Positions 22,794 to 31,490 of a stretch of DNA of 64,000 bases are shown piece after piece. Within the stretch, counting starts at the first letter, position 1. Every line of letters begins with the position of its first letter. The position numbers were made by a program, and so were the translations under genes. Under the pieces are notes generated by a model. That model had not been told where the DNA came from. It did no database searches and saw nothing but the letters and a program-made list of their open reading frames with translations. The DNA comes from Pontibacterium sp964228735 (GTDB lineage Bacteria; Pseudomonadota; Gammaproteobacteria; Pseudomonadales; Balneatricaceae): positions 1 to 64,000 of the forward strand of contig NZ_CAXRBQ010000007.1 in NCBI RefSeq assembly GCF_964228735.1, read 5' to 3'.

Positions 22794-24059
22794 TTAGCCG
22801 AACATGCCCTTAAACATAAAGAAGAACATGATCGCCAGACCCGCACCTGCAGGCAGGGTTACTACCCAAGATACGAAGATCGTACCTACAACACGCAGGT
22901 TCAGTGCAGCCATACCACGGGCGATACCTACACCCAGAACCGCACCTACCAGAGTGTGCGTGGTGGAGATCGGCAGGCCGGTACCGGATGCAACTACTAC
23001 GGTAGTTGCTGCCGCCAGGGTTGCAGCGAAACCACGGCTTGGGGTCAGTTCGGTAATGTTGTTACCTACGGTCGCGATTACCTTGTGGCCATAAGTTACC
23101 AGACCAAGCACGATACCACCGCCACCCAGCAGCAGAATCCAGGCCGGCATCGCTGTTTTCTGTACAACTTCACCACCGGCAGCAACAACACCAACAATAG
23201 CAGCCAGCGGGCCTACCGCGTTTGCAACGTCATTGGAGCCGTGAGCAAATGCCATCGCACAGGCGGTAAACATCATCAGAATACCGAACAATTTTTCCAC
23301 GCTGGAGAAGTGGTAGTCGCGATCCGCATCCGGATTTGGCTTAACCTTCTTCTGCATCGCGATGCCGATGAACATAGTGATAAAACCGATCACTACGGAG
23401 ATCGCCGCACTCTGGCCCCAGCTCAGGTCCAGCCCCACGTGCTTCAGACCCTTGGTGAAGGTCACCATGGCAATGATGAAGCCCACCATAAAGATGTAGT
23501 ACGGGATGTATTTCTTAGCGTTCTTAAACGGATCTTCCGTATCCAGAATCAGCTTCTGCACACTACGGAACAGGAAGAAGGCTATGACCCCGGCCGTGAC
23601 GGGTGACACCACCCAGCTGGCAACGATCTTGGAAACCTTGCCCCAGTTTACAGCGTCTGCAGAGATGCCTACTGCGGCAAAACCTACGATGGCACCCACG
23701 ATAGAGTGGGTGGTAGATACCGGCCAGCCGAAGTGAGTTGCGATCAGCAGCCACGTACCTGCCGCCAGCAGCGCCGCCATCATGCCGAACACCAGCAGTT
23801 CCGGTGTGCCAGAGAGCAGTGCCGGATCGATGATGCCTTTACGGATGGTGGCGGTTACCGCACCACCGGCCAGGTAAGCACCGGCAAATTCGAAGATGAT
23901 AGCGATGATGATCGCCTGCTTCAGGGTCAGCGCTTTGGAGCCAACCGAAGTACCCATGGCGTTGGCGACGTCGTTCGCACCTACACCCCAGGCCATAAAG
24001 AAACCAAAAATACACGCAAGGATGACAATGGTGTCACCGTACTGAGCGAGAATTTCCAT
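22794..24059 (-). CDS. pit: PiT-family inorganic phosphate transporter
   Basis: The 421-residue integral membrane protein carries both PiT signatures: GANDVANAMGTSVGSKALT near the N-terminus and AHGSNDVANAVGPLAAIV in the second half. PiT proteins import phosphate (as metal-phosphate) with protons or sodium at low affinity. It lies 27 bp downstream of a DUF47 (PhoU-like) gene, a very common pair in which the DUF47 protein modulates the transporter. Together with the C-P lyase operon this makes phosphorus supply a theme of the first 25 kb. Confidence 0.96.
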   Translation of the reverse strand: MEILAQYGDTIVILACIFGFFMAWGVGANDVANAMGTSVGSKALTLKQAIIIAIIFEFAGAYLAGGAVTATIRKGIIDPALLSGTPELLVFGMMAALLAAGTWLLIATHFGWPVSTTHSIVGAIVGFAAVGISADAVNWGKVSKIVASWVVSPVTAGVIAFFLFRSVQKLILDTEDPFKNAKKYIPYYIFMVGFIIAMVTFTKGLKHVGLDLSWGQSAAISVVIGFITMFIGIAMQKKVKPNPDADRDYHFSSVEKLFGILMMFTACAMAFAHGSNDVANAVGPLAAIVGVVAAGGEVVQKTAMPAWILLLGGGGIVLGLVTYGHKVIATVGNNITELTPSRGFAATLAAATTVVVASGTGLPISTTHTLVGAVLGVGIARGMAALNLRVVGTIFVSWVVTLPAGAGLAIMFFFMFKGMFG

Positions 24060-24086
24060 GAGGACTACTTCCGATAATTTTAAGAA

Positions 24087-24767
24087 TTAGCGAGCCATGA
24101 GCAGCTGCAGTCGGCTGCCTACCTGCTGGGCACGATCGGCCAGATCGCCGATCCAGTAAATAATCTGATACAGGAACATCGCGTCGATCGGTGGCAGATC
24201 TTTTTCGATCTGGAACAGCTCGAATCGGATGTTGCGCTGCAGTTCGTCGGTGTGGTGTTCCAGGTCATCCAGTTCACCGATCATCTTCTCGACCAGATCA
24301 ACCTCGTGACCGCTGAAACCGCTTGTCAGCAATTCGTCCAGTTCGTTCAGGGCAACCAGTGCCTGCTCGGAGGTGCTCAGTGCACCACGAACGAAGTCAT
24401 TCATCTGGGTCTGGATCTGAGCCGGGATCTCCATTTTGCGGCCCAGCATCAGGCCCGCGATGTCCTTGGCGCGGTTAGCAATTTTGTCCTGCATGCGCAG
24501 CAGTTCCAGCAGGTCAGTACGTGGTACCGGCAGGAAGATGCTGTTTGGCAGATGTTGACGCACGTCCTTTTTCATCGCATCTGCTTCGCCTTCCAGAACC
24601 GCGATGCGGCGCTGTACCTTTTCCGCTTCTTCCCAGTCGGAATTGTTCACGGCTTCAAAGAACGGGATCAGTTCGGAAGCACACTCCTGTGCTTTTGCAA
24701 TGTGTTCCTGCATCGGCTTAAACGGAGAACGCGCAAACATCTGCAGGATAGGGTTGTTGGTTACCAT
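24087..24767 (-). CDS. DUF47 / PhoU-like phosphate transport regulator
   Basis: The 226-residue helical protein starts at MVTNNPILQMFARSPFKPMQ and belongs to the DUF47 (TIGR00153) family, distantly related to PhoU. The E/D-rich motif segments (LRMQDKIANRAKDIAGLML, IGELDDLEHHTDELQRNIR) fit the metal-binding PhoU-like fold. Such proteins are encoded next to pit and are believed to gate or regulate it. An upstream in-frame extension to 24857 is AT-rich, non-conserved and unlikely to be translated. Pho-box-like sequence lies about 50-110 bp upstream. Confidence 0.92.
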   Translation of the reverse strand: MVTNNPILQMFARSPFKPMQEHIAKAQECASELIPFFEAVNNSDWEEAEKVQRRIAVLEGEADAMKKDVRQHLPNSIFLPVPRTDLLELLRMQDKIANRAKDIAGLMLGRKMEIPAQIQTQMNDFVRGALSTSEQALVALNELDELLTSGFSGHEVDLVEKMIGELDDLEHHTDELQRNIRFELFQIEKDLPPIDAMFLYQIIYWIGDLADRAQQVGSRLQLLMAR

Positions 24768-24801
24768 ATGAGTAAACCTGTGTGGGTCAAAATTTGCGCG
24801 C

Positions 24802-24875
24802 AGTATAAGGGGGGCTGTCACAAGATTGTAAATGTATATACACGAAAAATTCATCAATCAGACATTAAACTGACA
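24802..24875 (-). promoter_or_regulatory. candidate promoter and PhoB-type site for the DUF47-pit operon
   Basis: Read on the minus strand, 24875-24851 has TGTCA, TGTCT and TG words at exact 11-bp spacing (starting TGTCAGTTTAATGTCTG), like a PhoB repeat array. A plus-strand CTGTCAC word is at 24815-24821. A TATACT -10-like hexamer (24807-24802) follows, about 35 bp before the start codon. The rest of the 307-bp gap to 25074 shows one further DnaA-box-like TTATTCACA at 25010-25018 and no gene. Confidence 0.35.
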
Positions 24876-25074
24876 TAAATCGAGTTTGGCCGGGGGCAAG
24901 GCCTTGAGCATGCATATTAATGTTACAGTTTTGTTAAAAAACAACGCCCGATAACTACAAAATCTGTCAGACACACACAGGTTCAAGTGCCAGCAGGATG
25001 CTATAGGGCTTATTCACACCTTCCACTGAAGCTGGGTTAGACTGTGGGCTGAAGTAGAAGGAAACTGCAGTGTT

Positions 25075-26202
25075 ATGGCGAAAGAAATTGAGTTGAAACT
25101 GAGTGTCAGCCGACACCACATTGAATCCCTGAAGCAGCAACCGCTGTTCAAATCTCCACAGGTGGTCGATCAGGGCGCTAAGGCGTTAACGAACATCTAT
25201 TTTGATACGCCAGAACAGGACCTGACCCAGGCACGGGTCGCGTTGCGCATTCGCGAGAAAGAGGGGCGTTACATCCAGACCTTGAAAACCAGCGGTGTGG
25301 CCGAAGGTGGTCTGCATCAGCGCGGTGAGTGGGAATGGTATGTGGACACCCCAGAGCTGAATTTTGAACTGCTCCAGCAGGCCGAATGGCCGGAACACCT
25401 GAACACTCCTGAGTTGCAAGCGAAAATTAAACCGGTATTTGCCACCGATTTTGTACGTAATACCTGGATCTACGACAGCGTAGATGCGGCCGGTGAGCGC
25501 TTGTTGATTGAGATCGCGCTGGATCAGGGCCAGGCTTGGGTGGGGCAGGGCGATGAACGCAGACACGATGATATCTGCGAGCTTGAGCTTGAACTGATGG
25601 ACGGTAATCCGGCACACCTGTTTGAGGTGGCGTTGGAGCTGGGTAAACAGATCCCACTGTTGAGTTCCGATATCAGCAAAGCACAGCGTGGTTATCGCCT
25701 TTGCAATCCGGATGGCTATCAGGTGCGTGAACCTGAGATCAGCTTTATGGATGAGGCGACGATGGAGCTGGCGTTCTGCCAGATGTTGCAGCGTGAGCTG
25801 ATGCTGTGGCCTCAGTACTTGGAAGCCTGGCAGTTCACCCGTGACTGGAGATATGTGACTGCGGCGCTGGAATCCTTGCGCAACATCGGCGGTTTGTACG
25901 AGAGCTTCAGTGACATCATCCCGGCTGATCCGGAAGGGGACCTGGACCAACTCCTCACCAAGTTGATTCGCCAACTGCGTGATGTCGATGCTTGGCACCG
26001 TACTGCCAGCTTGATGAACGGAAACGGTAAAGCGTGGCAGGCGGAGGCGCAAAAACGTGCTGAAGACCGGATGTTGGTGCTGCTGCAAACGGTCGGCTTG
26101 GGACAGATCGCACTAAAAATCGCCCATCAGTTGGTCTCTCTGAGCTGGCGTGAGCGCTGGAGCGACGAGCATCAGGCACGGGCGCAACAGCCATTAAATT
26201 GA
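25075..26202 (+). CDS. CYTH-domain inorganic triphosphatase-like protein (YgiF-like)
   Basis: The 375-residue protein has an N-terminal CYTH domain (MAKEIELKLSVS, the ExExK signature) with the alternating charged strands that form the triphosphate tunnel (ALRIREKEGRYIQTLKT, ICELELELMDG, DISKAQRGYRL). The C-terminal ~150 residues resemble a shortened CHAD-like helical region. E. coli YgiF, an inorganic triphosphatase, is also encoded next to glnE, supporting the call. It is shorter than E. coli YgiF (433 residues), with the CHAD part reduced. Confidence 0.88.
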   Translation: MAKEIELKLSVSRHHIESLKQQPLFKSPQVVDQGAKALTNIYFDTPEQDLTQARVALRIREKEGRYIQTLKTSGVAEGGLHQRGEWEWYVDTPELNFELLQQAEWPEHLNTPELQAKIKPVFATDFVRNTWIYDSVDAAGERLLIEIALDQGQAWVGQGDERRHDDICELELELMDGNPAHLFEVALELGKQIPLLSSDISKAQRGYRLCNPDGYQVREPEISFMDEATMELAFCQMLQRELMLWPQYLEAWQFTRDWRYVTAALESLRNIGGLYESFSDIIPADPEGDLDQLLTKLIRQLRDVDAWHRTASLMNGNGKAWQAEAQKRAEDRMLVLLQTVGLGQIALKIAHQLVSLSWRERWSDEHQARAQQPLN

Positions 26203-26250
26203 GCGTGACGAAGCTCATGACCCGGCTTGCCGAACTCTGGTAGGCTGGGA

Positions 26251-26296
26251 GCATATCCGGTGTGTTCAGAGCATTCACGTAATACACCGGATATGC
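26251..26296. repeat. 13-bp perfect inverted repeat upstream of glnE
   Basis: GCATATCCGGTGT (26251-26263) and ACACCGGATATGC (26284-26296) are exact reverse complements separated by 20 nt. There is no T-run, so it does not look like a simple terminator. It lies between the CYTH gene and the glnE start at 26350, in what would be the glnE leader. Confidence 0.85.
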
Positions 26297-26349
26297 AGAT
26301 GACACCGGGCGTTGACCTGATAGAGCCCATACTGGAGAGCACACGGAAC

Positions 26350-29250
26350 ATGTACACACCCAATACCGACCTGGTTATCGAGCCCCTCCACCCGCTGTTG
26401 CAACAGAACTGGCAGCGAATCGAAGACAAATTAAATGACGTTGAAGGGATCTCCCCGGAATTGCTGGCCGATCTGACCCGCGTGGTCGTTGGCAGTGATT
26501 TTGTTGCCGACCAGTTGGGGCGCTCTCCGGTATTGCTGCAGGATCTGCTCAGCGGTGAAGACCTGCTGCGCCGTTATGATGAAGATTACTACCACACGGA
26601 ACTGAATAACCGTTTGGCAGCGGTGGAGGATGAGAATGCCCTGCACCGCGTACTGCGTCAGTTCCGTAACCGTGAACAGGTGCGCATCATCTGGCGTGAC
26701 CTGACCCGCCGCGCAGAGATGCGCGAAACCACCCGCGACCTCTCCAATATGGCCGACGCCTGTATCGATGGTGCATTGAACTGGCTTTATGTCTCGGCTT
26801 GTGAGCGCTTTGGTACACCGCACGGTATCGGTGCCAGTGGCGAACGCGAACAGCAGCGCCTGGTGGTGTTGGGGATGGGTAAGCTGGGCGCGTACGAGCT
26901 CAACCTCAGCTCCGATATCGACCTGATCTTCTGCTTCCCGGAAAACGGCCAGACCGACGGCGAGAAAAAGTGCCTGGAAAACCAGGACTTCTTTATTCGT
27001 CTGGGTAAAAAGCTGATCCAGGCACTGGATAACATGACGGTAGACGGTTTTGTGTTCAGGGTGGATATGCGCCTGCGTCCATTTGGTTCCGCGTCTCCGC
27101 TGGCGGCCAGCTTCGACGCGATGGAGCTGTACTACCAGGAGCAGGGCCGCGACTGGGAACGTTACGCTATGATCAAGGCGCGTGTGGTGGCCGGCGATAA
27201 AGAGGCCGGTGCCGACCTGATGGCCCGCCTGCGTCCGTTTGTGTACCGCAAATACATCGACTTCAGTGCCTTTGAGTCCCTGCGTGATATGAAGGAGATG
27301 ATCAACCGGGAAGTGCGCCGCAAGGGCCGTGAGCAGAACGTGAAACTCGGCTCGGGTGGTATCCGTGAGGTTGAGTTTATTGCCCAGGCGTTCCAGTTGA
27401 TCCGCGGTGGTCGCGATAACCGCCTGCAGCAGCGAGAGCTGTGCAATATTCTGCCGGTGTTACCCGATTCCGTAGGTATGCCGGAGGAAGCCGTTGACGA
27501 TCTGATGAAAGCATACGAATTCCTGCGTAACGCTGAACATGCGATCCAGGCGGTGGCGGATCGTCAGACCCAGGAACTGCCAATGGATGAAGCGGAGCAG
27601 TTACGACTGGCGTTCAGCATGGGTTTCGAGGATTGGGACAGTTTCTACAATCAGCTGGAAGCGCATCGTGCTGATGTGCGGCGCCACTTCGCCGACGTTA
27701 TTGCCCCGGCTGAGCAGGACGAAGAGAAGGAGGACGACCACTCCGCCGAGTGGCTGGAGCTTTGGGATGGCACGCTGGAGGATGAGCATGCGCTGACATA
27801 CCTGGGTGAGGCTGGATTTGACGACGCAGGCGCCGCCTACAAACAGCTGGTGGACCTGCGTGAATCCCGTACTGTAGTGATGTTGCAGCAGATCGGTCTG
27901 GAACGTCTGCGGGCCGTACTGCCGGCGTTGCTGGAGCAGGTCTCGCACACCGATAACGCTTCTGAAACCCTCGCCCGTGTATTGAAGTTGGTAAGCGCCG
28001 TGTTGCGCCGCTCCGCGTATCTGGTGTTGTTGGCGGAAAATCCGGGGGCTCTGAAGCAGCTGGTACGTCTCTGCTCGGCCAGTGCCTGGTTCTCCGAGCA
28101 GCTGGCGAAACAGCCGATCCTGCTGGATGAGCTGATTGATCAGCGTACTTTGTACACCCCACCGGATAAGGAGCAGATCCGTAACGAGCTGCGCCAGCAA
28201 CTGCTGCGTATCCCGGAGGAGGATACCGAGCAGTTGATGGAAGCGCTGCGTTACTTCAAGAATGCAGTTACCCTGCGTGTGGCCGCATCTGAGATCACTG
28301 GTGCGTTGCCGCTGATGAAAGTGAGTGATTACCTCACCTGGACCGCCGAAGCTATCTTGAATGTGGTGTTGGAGATCGCCTGGCGTAACCTGTCTGAGAA
28401 GCATGGCGTGCCGATGCAGTCGCAGGGTGTACCGTGCGATCCGAACTTCATCATTATCGGTTACGGTAAAGTAGGCGGTATCGAACTCTCTTACGGCTCT
28501 GATCTGGATCTGGTGTTTATCCACAACGCCGATCCGAACCTGTTTACCGACGGTGAGAAGCAGATCGCTAACTCAGTGTTCTTCACCCGTCTGGGGCAGC
28601 GCATTATCCATATCCTCAACACCTTTACCCCGTCTGGTCAGCTGTACGAGGTGGATATGCGTCTGCGTCCGTCCGGTAACTCCGGCTTGCTGGTAAGTTC
28701 GCTGAAGGCATTCACCGACTATCAGCAAAAAGAGGCCTGGACCTGGGAACACCAAGCACTGGTGCGTGCCCGTGTGGTCGCGGGTGATCCTAAACTGCAG
28801 CAGGCGTTTGAAGCGGTACGTGCTGAGATTCTTTCGGCAGAGCGCGATAAGACCGAGCTGAAGAAAGAGGTGGTGGAGATGCGTCAAAAGATGCGTGACC
28901 ACCTGGGTAGCAAGAACACCGAAAATACTGAGAACCCAGTGTTCCACCTCAAGCAGGATCGCGGCGGCATTGTGGATATCGAGTTCATGACCCAGTACTG
29001 CGTGCTGGCGAATGCGCACGAATACGCATCCCTCACCGAATTCACCGACAATATCCGTATCCTCGAAGGTGCAGAGGCCTGTGGTTTGATGCCTGCGGAG
29101 GAAGCGCAAAGGCTGCGCGAAGCGTACATCGAATTCCGCTCTGTAGGGCACAGCCTGACCTTGCAGGAGCGATCCAACGAGATTAGCGATGATGAGCTGC
29201 GCGACAGTCGCGAGTTTGTGGCTGCCAGCTGGGATAAGCTGCTGGGCTGA
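26350..29250 (+). CDS. glnE: bifunctional glutamine synthetase adenylyltransferase/deadenylase GlnE
   Basis: GlnE switches glutamine synthetase off and on by adding and removing AMP in response to PII proteins. The 966-residue protein starts at MYTPNTDLVIEPLHPLLQQN; an open frame from 26227 runs through the inverted repeat and is judged untranslated. Two nucleotidyltransferase domains are visible, each with a G-K-x-G-x-E-L...S-D-x-D-L-x-F motif: GMGKLGAYELNLSSDIDLIF in the first half and GYGKVGGIELSYGSDLDLVF in the second. The linker includes the regulatory region. Its neighbours (CYTH gene upstream, ilvE downstream) match E. coli and Pseudomonas order respectively. Confidence 0.96.
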   Translation: MYTPNTDLVIEPLHPLLQQNWQRIEDKLNDVEGISPELLADLTRVVVGSDFVADQLGRSPVLLQDLLSGEDLLRRYDEDYYHTELNNRLAAVEDENALHRVLRQFRNREQVRIIWRDLTRRAEMRETTRDLSNMADACIDGALNWLYVSACERFGTPHGIGASGEREQQRLVVLGMGKLGAYELNLSSDIDLIFCFPENGQTDGEKKCLENQDFFIRLGKKLIQALDNMTVDGFVFRVDMRLRPFGSASPLAASFDAMELYYQEQGRDWERYAMIKARVVAGDKEAGADLMARLRPFVYRKYIDFSAFESLRDMKEMINREVRRKGREQNVKLGSGGIREVEFIAQAFQLIRGGRDNRLQQRELCNILPVLPDSVGMPEEAVDDLMKAYEFLRNAEHAIQAVADRQTQELPMDEAEQLRLAFSMGFEDWDSFYNQLEAHRADVRRHFADVIAPAEQDEEKEDDHSAEWLELWDGTLEDEHALTYLGEAGFDDAGAAYKQLVDLRESRTVVMLQQIGLERLRAVLPALLEQVSHTDNASETLARVLKLVSAVLRRSAYLVLLAENPGALKQLVRLCSASAWFSEQLAKQPILLDELIDQRTLYTPPDKEQIRNELRQQLLRIPEEDTEQLMEALRYFKNAVTLRVAASEITGALPLMKVSDYLTWTAEAILNVVLEIAWRNLSEKHGVPMQSQGVPCDPNFIIIGYGKVGGIELSYGSDLDLVFIHNADPNLFTDGEKQIANSVFFTRLGQRIIHILNTFTPSGQLYEVDMRLRPSGNSGLLVSSLKAFTDYQQKEAWTWEHQALVRARVVAGDPKLQQAFEAVRAEILSAERDKTELKKEVVEMRQKMRDHLGSKNTENTENPVFHLKQDRGGIVDIEFMTQYCVLANAHEYASLTEFTDNIRILEGAEACGLMPAEEAQRLREAYIEFRSVGHSLTLQERSNEISDDELRDSREFVAASWDKLLG

Positions 29251-29272
29251 TCAGCAGTCCTGATCCAAGAAC

Positions 29273-29303
29273 AAAAAAGCCAGACGTTATGTCTGGCTTT
29301 TTT
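29273..29303. terminator. bidirectional terminator between glnE and ilvE
   Basis: The stem GCCAGAC / GTCTGGC with flanking A6 and T6 runs, and a short loop, fits an intrinsic terminator that serves both convergent genes. Confidence 0.92.
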
Positions 29304-29349
29304 ACATCTGAGTACTTAAACCCAGATCTTACTCTGTAGAGTGTCGTGA

Positions 29350-30345
29350 TTAAACGCTGGTCAACCAGCCGTGGGTGTCTTCCGCTTCACCCCACTGGAT
29401 TGCGTTTAGTGCGGTACGCAGTTTCACGGTGGTTTCACCGATGCCGCCGTTACCTACGTCGATCTCCTGGCCGTGGTGGATCAGGGTTCCAACTGGTGCC
29501 AGTACAGCTGCGGTACCGGAGAGTGCTGCTTCACAGCCTGGCTTCTTCGCGCGCTCCAACAGCTCGTCTACGCTCAGTTCACGCTCTTGTACGTCCATAC
29601 CCATGTCGCGGGCGATGGTCAGTATGGAGTCACGGGTCACTCCGTGCAGGAAGCTTGCATCCAGTGCTTTAGTGATCAGTTCGTTACCGTCGATCAAAAG
29701 GAAGTTCGCTGCGCCGGTTTCCTGTACGTCGCCGTTCGGGCAGAACAGAACCTGGTCGGCCTGTACTTCTGCACGGGCGTGCATGATCGGCTGCAGGGCC
29801 GCGGCGTAGTTACCACCACTCTTCACCATGCCCATGTGCGGTGGGCAGCGCATGTTCTGATCTTCGATCAGCAGGCGCAGAGCCTTGTCCCCACCGGCAA
29901 AGTAGTCGCCTACCGGAGACAGCAATACGTACTGACAGGAGGTCAGGGACGGAACCGCGGCTTTACCGATCGCAGGCTCAGTACCGAAGTGGGTCGGACG
30001 GATGTACATGGAGCCAGGTGCTTCCGGTACTTCGTCCGCAAAACGCGCCACGATATCGCGGATCATCATGGCGGTGACGTCTTTGTTGATCTCCGGCAGA
30101 CCCAGCAGTGCTGAACTCTGGGCAAAACGGTCGACGTTTTTGTCCATGCGGAAGATCTTGATGGAGCCATCCTTGTGGCGGAACGCTTTCAGGCCTTCAA
30201 AGCAGGTACTGGAGTAGTGCAACACATGGGCGCCCGGGTGCAACTGGATGCTGTCGCTGGAGACGACTTCGGTCTCGCTCCAGTTAGAGCCATCAAACCA
30301 GGAAATTGCCATTTCTGGCATAAACACGGAACCAAATGCTGTCAT
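29350..30345 (-). CDS. ilvE: branched-chain amino-acid aminotransferase IlvE
   Basis: This is the PLP-dependent transaminase for leucine, isoleucine and valine. The 331-residue protein includes the opening SVFMPEMAISWFDGSNWSE, HYSSTCFEGLKAFRHKDGS, and the PLP-lysine region MGMVKSGGNYAAAL. A C-terminal KPGCEAALSGTAAVLAPVG is typical of the class IV, longer IlvE subgroup common in Gram-positives and some Proteobacteria. It is divergent from the LPS cluster across ~257 bp, in which I see no further gene. glnE-ilvE-LPS core is the Pseudomonas order. Confidence 0.95.
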   Translation of the reverse strand: MTAFGSVFMPEMAISWFDGSNWSETEVVSSDSIQLHPGAHVLHYSSTCFEGLKAFRHKDGSIKIFRMDKNVDRFAQSSALLGLPEINKDVTAMMIRDIVARFADEVPEAPGSMYIRPTHFGTEPAIGKAAVPSLTSCQYVLLSPVGDYFAGGDKALRLLIEDQNMRCPPHMGMVKSGGNYAAALQPIMHARAEVQADQVLFCPNGDVQETGAANFLLIDGNELITKALDASFLHGVTRDSILTIARDMGMDVQERELSVDELLERAKKPGCEAALSGTAAVLAPVGTLIHHGQEIDVGNGGIGETTVKLRTALNAIQWGEAEDTHGWLTSV

Positions 30346-30602
30346 GTGAAGCGTCCTACTAAAAGCGGGTTAGGTGAAAACGTTCCAGATGAATCGGAAC
30401 GGGAGAAACTTAGCGGTTCTCGCCCAAGCCTGTTGATTTTAAGCATCTTGGCAAAAAATGGAATTCCCAGATGCAGAAAATCGTTACGTCCAGCGCGATT
30501 ACTGGGTGTTTTGTGGGGATTTTAGTATCATTGCCGCATTGAAAACGGTCACAGCGCCGCTGTAACCAATCCCAGCCCCACTATTTGCCAAGCAGGTCCG
30601 CT

Positions 30603-31490
30603 TTGACACAGATCTGGATTATCAGTGATGGAAAACCGGGACATCTGAACCAGAGTCTCGGACTGGCGGAGGCGCTGCAGCGTCAGATCCCCGATGTGCA
30701 TATCGAAACCAAACCCGCGTTAACCCGAACCGCTGCACTGAAATTGCTGTGCCTGGGCGGAGCGGATGGAAAGCCAGATCTGCTGATCGGTGCAGGGCAT
30801 CGCACCCATCTGAGTCTGCTGGCTTATAAGCGCGCAACCTGTGCGCCTGCTGTGTTGATGATGAAACCGTCTTTGCCGATGGGTTGGTTTGATCTCTGTT
30901 TGATTCCGAAGCATGACGAGCCGGGTGAGCGTACAAATGTGGTGCTGACAGATGGGGCTCTGAACCGGATGCAGTCAATGGCTGAGCGTGAGCCAGATAG
31001 CAAAGGGATGATCCTGATCGGTGGGCTGTCCAAGCATTTTGGCTGGGATGACCAGCTTCTGGTTGATCAACTCAAAGCGATTGTGGATGGCTCAATACCC
31101 TGGTTGTTGACCACATCACGCCGTACACCGGAGAGCTTTTTGCCACTGGTACAGCAGGCAGAATTACCGAATCTGGAGATCGTGCCCTTTGAACAGACCG
31201 GTCCTGGCTGGCTGGGTAAGCATCTGCCGCAGGCAGAACAGTGTTGGGTGAGTGGCGACAGCGTATCGATGGTGTTTGAGTCGCTCACCGCTGGATCTGC
31301 CGTAGGAATCTTGGAACTTCCACCGCAGGCGAGCAATCGTATTACCCGCGGCTTGCAGCTGTTGATTGATAATCATAAGGTCACCCCGTTTAGTCGTTGG
31401 CAGGAGAGCCGTTTGCTGCCATTGCCCGAAACGCCATTTAACGAAGCAGAGCGCTGCGCAGAACTGGTCCGCAAGAGGTTGTTGTCATGA
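30603..31490 (+). CDS. ELM1/GtrOC1-like putative glycosyltransferase
   Basis: The ~295-residue protein belongs to the ELM1 (DUF1022) family, named after a plant mitochondrial-fission factor but glycosyltransferase-like (GT-B) in fold. Typical segments are IWIISDGKPGHLNQSLGLAE at the start, LLIGAGHRTHLSLL, VVLTDGALN, ILIGGLSKHFGWDD and SGDSVSMVFESLTAGSAVGI. I place the start at the TTG at 30603, which has AGG upstream; a TTG at 30585 would add six residues. It overlaps the GT4 gene by 4 bp, so it probably contributes to LPS core or related surface glycan assembly. The donor and acceptor are unknown. Confidence 0.82.
   Translation: MTQIWIISDGKPGHLNQSLGLAEALQRQIPDVHIETKPALTRTAALKLLCLGGADGKPDLLIGAGHRTHLSLLAYKRATCAPAVLMMKPSLPMGWFDLCLIPKHDEPGERTNVVLTDGALNRMQSMAEREPDSKGMILIGGLSKHFGWDDQLLVDQLKAIVDGSIPWLLTTSRRTPESFLPLVQQAELPNLEIVPFEQTGPGWLGKHLPQAEQCWVSGDSVSMVFESLTAGSAVGILELPPQASNRITRGLQLLIDNHKVTPFSRWQESRLLPLPETPFNEAERCAELVRKRLLS

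Noticed and set aside
26227..26349. N-terminal extension of glnE up to 26227
   Set aside because: It runs through the inverted repeat and has no GlnE similarity; the start at 26350 fits the family N-terminus.
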